From contig JAFYQC010000106.1 in NCBI GenBank assembly GCA_017547265.1, positions 1-8,535 of the forward strand: DNA of 8,535 nt. Reading direction: 5' to 3'. A program made the position numbers and the translations under genes. The notes beneath the pieces were generated by a model that saw only the letters and a program-made list of their open reading frames with translations, ran no database searches and had not been told where the DNA came from. The stretch comes from Kiritimatiellia bacterium (GTDB lineage Bacteria; Verrucomicrobiota; Kiritimatiellia; RFP12; UBA1067). How positions within the stretch are numbered: position 1 is the stretch's first letter; each line of letters begins with the position of its first letter. Positions 6,586 through 8,535 of this stretch are shown here, piece after piece.

Positions 6586-7773
6586 TCATCTGGTTGTTCT
6601 CGCTGTCGCAAGTCCGTAGACAGCGGTGACGAGCGAGATCGCTATGGCGACGACATAGGCAGTCGTCCACGGAGTAGGCGAAGACGACTTGAGAATCGCG
6701 TCAAAGAGGAAGTTTGAAGCGAAGACGCCGACGCCTGCGAGAATGAGGTTCACGAGCCCCTGTGCCTGATTGCGCAGCTCTGGCGGCGCAACTTCGTCGA
6801 CGAACATTTGTGCGCCGACTACGAGCAGCCCGAAGATGAGACCGTGCACGACGATTCCGCAGAAGTCAAGCGCGGCAAAACCGTATGCGGACGAAACCGC
6901 GAAGAAGATATTGCGTAGCGCGAGGACGGCCAGTGCAAGGACGATGGAGCGCCTGTAGCCGATGCGGCGGAAGATCAGCGGGACGAGGAGCATGAAGAAT
7001 ATCTCCCCCGCCTGGCCGATGTTCATCGTCGTAGTGAGATACTGGTAGCCGGACTCCTTCAGGTATGCGGCACAGTACACGTTGTACCACTGGAAAGGAA
7101 TCATCGCGAGAAGGAGCATGATCGCAAACGACCGAAACGACTTGTCGCGCAACAGCACGAGTGCGCCAAGTCCAAGCGCGTCGCCCACCGATATCCTAGT
7201 TCCCTTCGCCTGCGGCAGCGTCTTCGGGAGGGCGAACGAGAAAAGCCCTGCGGCAATGGCGACAGCTGCGCCGCCAGCGAATATCCAGGGCGACGAGTCA
7301 AACCCCTTGAAGCCGCCAGCCGCGGCCCCGAGCGAGAATACGCACGAGGCGATCCAGCCAAGCGTTCCGAATATGCGGATGCGGGGAAATGCGTCCTTGC
7401 TCGCATGAGCCATCGCTATCGTCGCCGTAAGCGCCCATGTCGGCATGTAGAAAAGCATTGTCGTGAGAAGTACGATGAAGAGCAGCGCAGGCGAAGTAAC
7501 GAAGAACGCACCCGCGAGCAGCGCCCCGGACGCAAAGTAGCATATCGCGAGAACTCTCTCCGCGTTGAGACGGCGGTCTGCGAACATGCCGACGAGAGGA
7601 GACGCAAAAGTGCCGATGCCCATGATAAGCCCGCACCAGAGAGTCCAGTTCTCGCCGCCCTGCAGTGACTTGACGTAGGGAAGCATTGGCACAAACCACA
7701 CGGGCATGGCCATGTACTCGAGGAACATCATCGTCGCGAGGACGACAGTCCGCCTGTTGACGCAACCGCTCAT
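6586..7773 (-). CDS. MFS permease of the nucleoside:H+ symporter (NupG-like) family
   Basis: This 395-residue, very hydrophobic protein has about 12 predicted membrane helices and belongs to the major facilitator superfamily, so it should import a solute with protons across the inner membrane. Family features seen are SPLVGMFADRRLNAERVLA (58-76, the cytoplasmic loop between helices 2 and 3), FYMPTWALTATIA (108-120), FPRIRIFGTLGWIA (129-142), HGLIFGLLVVGAQMFVDEV (310-328) and LRNQAQGL (333-340), all in the order found in NupG/XapB-type carriers. The known members move nucleosides. Its place upstream of two secreted glycosidases suggests uptake of a sugar, glycoside or oligosaccharide instead, which is an inference. 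The ATG overlaps the stop of the upstream membrane gene by 4 bp (ATGA), with GGAAG six bases before it, so translation is coupled. A 71-bp spacer with its own promoter-like signals separates it from the larger glycosidase. Confidence 0.85.
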   Translation of the reverse strand: MSGCVNRRTVVLATMMFLEYMAMPVWFVPMLPYVKSLQGGENWTLWCGLIMGIGTFASPLVGMFADRRLNAERVLAICYFASGALLAGAFFVTSPALLFIVLLTTMLFYMPTWALTATIAMAHASKDAFPRIRIFGTLGWIASCVFSLGAAAGGFKGFDSSPWIFAGGAAVAIAAGLFSFALPKTLPQAKGTRISVGDALGLGALVLLRDKSFRSFAIMLLLAMIPFQWYNVYCAAYLKESGYQYLTTTMNIGQAGEIFFMLLVPLIFRRIGYRRSIVLALAVLALRNIFFAVSSAYGFAALDFCGIVVHGLIFGLLVVGAQMFVDEVAPPELRNQAQGLVNLILAGVGVFASNFLFDAILKSSSPTPWTTAYVVAIAISLVTAVYGLATARTTR

Positions 7774-8535
7774 GCTTCGCTTCCGCCCGCTTCAATCTCT
7801 GCCTTTACATCGCAAGTCTCGGCCTTGGCGTCTCGGTAGAACACGGCCTGACCGATTGCAGCGTAAAGAACGACAAAAATTCCAATCAACATCGACACGG
7901 CAAACGCGCCGATCATGACGATGGAGCACTCATCCGGTATCGCGTCCGCTTGTGCACCAGCGCTCGCCGCCGACAAAGCGCCCACAACGCCCGATACAAG
8001 GACAAAAGGCAGAATTGCAAGAATGAACCACCCGATGTAGGACAGCCAAAAGATGAAAAGCTTCCACTTGCGGCCGCGCATCAATTCACAGCTCCGCTTT
8101 ATGCAGGCATTTGCGCCAATCTCAACGTTCTCTACTTTGACATACCAGATAAGCACATAGCGTAAACTGACGATGATGGCGGCGATGCAGGCAGGAATGC
8201 CGCACATGCAGCCGATCAATATTCCCATCTGCTTTTCAGTCACCATGCCACACGCCCGAAGGACGGCCGACACAATGCCGCCAATAAAACCGCCGATAAA
8301 GGCGAAGACGAGCGCCCAGACGACAACCTTGATCATTATCAGGGCGGTAAGCCACAAAAGATCGAACGGGCGTTTGAAACCGCCGAAAGCACTGGCGAAC
8401 CAGCCATTGGAATCGTCCTTGATGCACTTGACAAGCGATGTGACGAGGCCGAAAACGACAATACTCTGAAAGAGATACTCGACAAACGTCGAAAATCCGC
8501 TCGCGAATGTCATTCGCAGGGCTTCATGGCCAGAA
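7770..8535 (-). CDS. DUF975-like multi-pass membrane protein (5' end probably outside window)
   Basis: I recognise this only at family level. The stretch CIKRSCELMRGRKWKLF (137-153, counting from the ATG at 8513), continued by IFWLSYIGWFIL, and the earlier ASAFGGFKRPF (40-50) fit DUF975, integral membrane proteins of unknown function. Hydrophobic segments lie at about 12-30, 52-85, 98-124, 151-180 and 197-226, with a charged tail rich in Glu, Ala and Lys. The frame stays open from 8513 to the window edge without a stop, and no Shine-Dalgarno precedes the ATG at 8513. Because family members usually have more sequence before the first helix, the true start is probably beyond 8535; if not, the protein is 247 residues. 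Its stop overlaps the permease start by 4 bp, so the two proteins are made together and may work together at the membrane. No catalytic residues can be named. Confidence 0.72.
   Translation of the reverse strand, partial: SGHEALRMTFASGFSTFVEYLFQSIVVFGLVTSLVKCIKDDSNGWFASAFGGFKRPFDLLWLTALIMIKVVVWALVFAFIGGFIGGIVSAVLRACGMVTEKQMGILIGCMCGIPACIAAIIVSLRYVLIWYVKVENVEIGANACIKRSCELMRGRKWKLFIFWLSYIGWFILAILPFVLVSGVVGALSAASAGAQADAIPDECSIVMIGAFAVSMLIGIFVVLYAAIGQAVFYRDAKAETCDVKAEIEAGGSEA
7779..7784 (-). promoter_or_regulatory. Ribosome binding site of the MFS permease
   Basis: GGAAGC on the minus strand lies inside the last codons of the DUF975-like gene, its GGAAG core six bases before the ATG at 7773. Together with the ATGA stop/start overlap it supports translational coupling of the two membrane proteins. 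Confidence 0.55.

Overview
All seven recognisable genes lie on the minus strand, so the window reads right to left. Two genes run off the edges: a DUF975-like membrane protein at the right and tex at the left. The DNA is fairly GC-rich by eye, with short, AT-rich spacers. The two glycosidases carry Sec signal peptides, which suits a diderm polysaccharide degrader. The mix of secreted GH36 enzymes, a NupG-type MFS carrier and short repeated words in the spacers recalls the PVC superphylum (Kiritimatiellota, Lentisphaerota or Verrucomicrobiota). That placement is a low-confidence inference, because no marker gene in the window settles it.

Right half (about 8535 to 2824), in transcription order: a DUF975-like integral membrane protein, an MFS permease of the nucleoside:H+ symporter type overlapping it by 4 bp (ATGA), and then, after a 71-bp spacer with its own promoter-like and operator-like sequences, two secreted clan GH-D (GH36-like) glycosidases that overlap by 11 bp. 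This looks like a small carbohydrate-use locus. Exported glycosidases would release a galactose-like sugar and the permease would take up the sugar or an oligosaccharide. The larger glycosidase appears to have Asn where GH36 has its acid/base Asp, while the smaller one keeps both catalytic Asp residues.

Left half (about 2785 to 1): housekeeping genes. An extended -10 promoter only a few bases from the start codon precedes pgpA (phosphatidylglycerophosphatase A), which overlaps trmB (tRNA m7G46 methyltransferase) by 16 bp. An 82-bp spacer with four tandem 8-bp GCAGAG-type units and an AT-rich inverted repeat then leads to tex (RNA-binding transcription accessory protein), cut off by the window edge. 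Both pgpA and tex have -10-like boxes so close to ATG that leaderless mRNAs are plausible.

No RNA genes, CRISPR arrays, insertion sequences or att sites were seen. Nothing here is clearly a new defence or mobile system. The most interesting points are the altered GH36 active site, the palindrome over the glycosidase promoter, the tandem spacer repeats and the possible leaderless starts.
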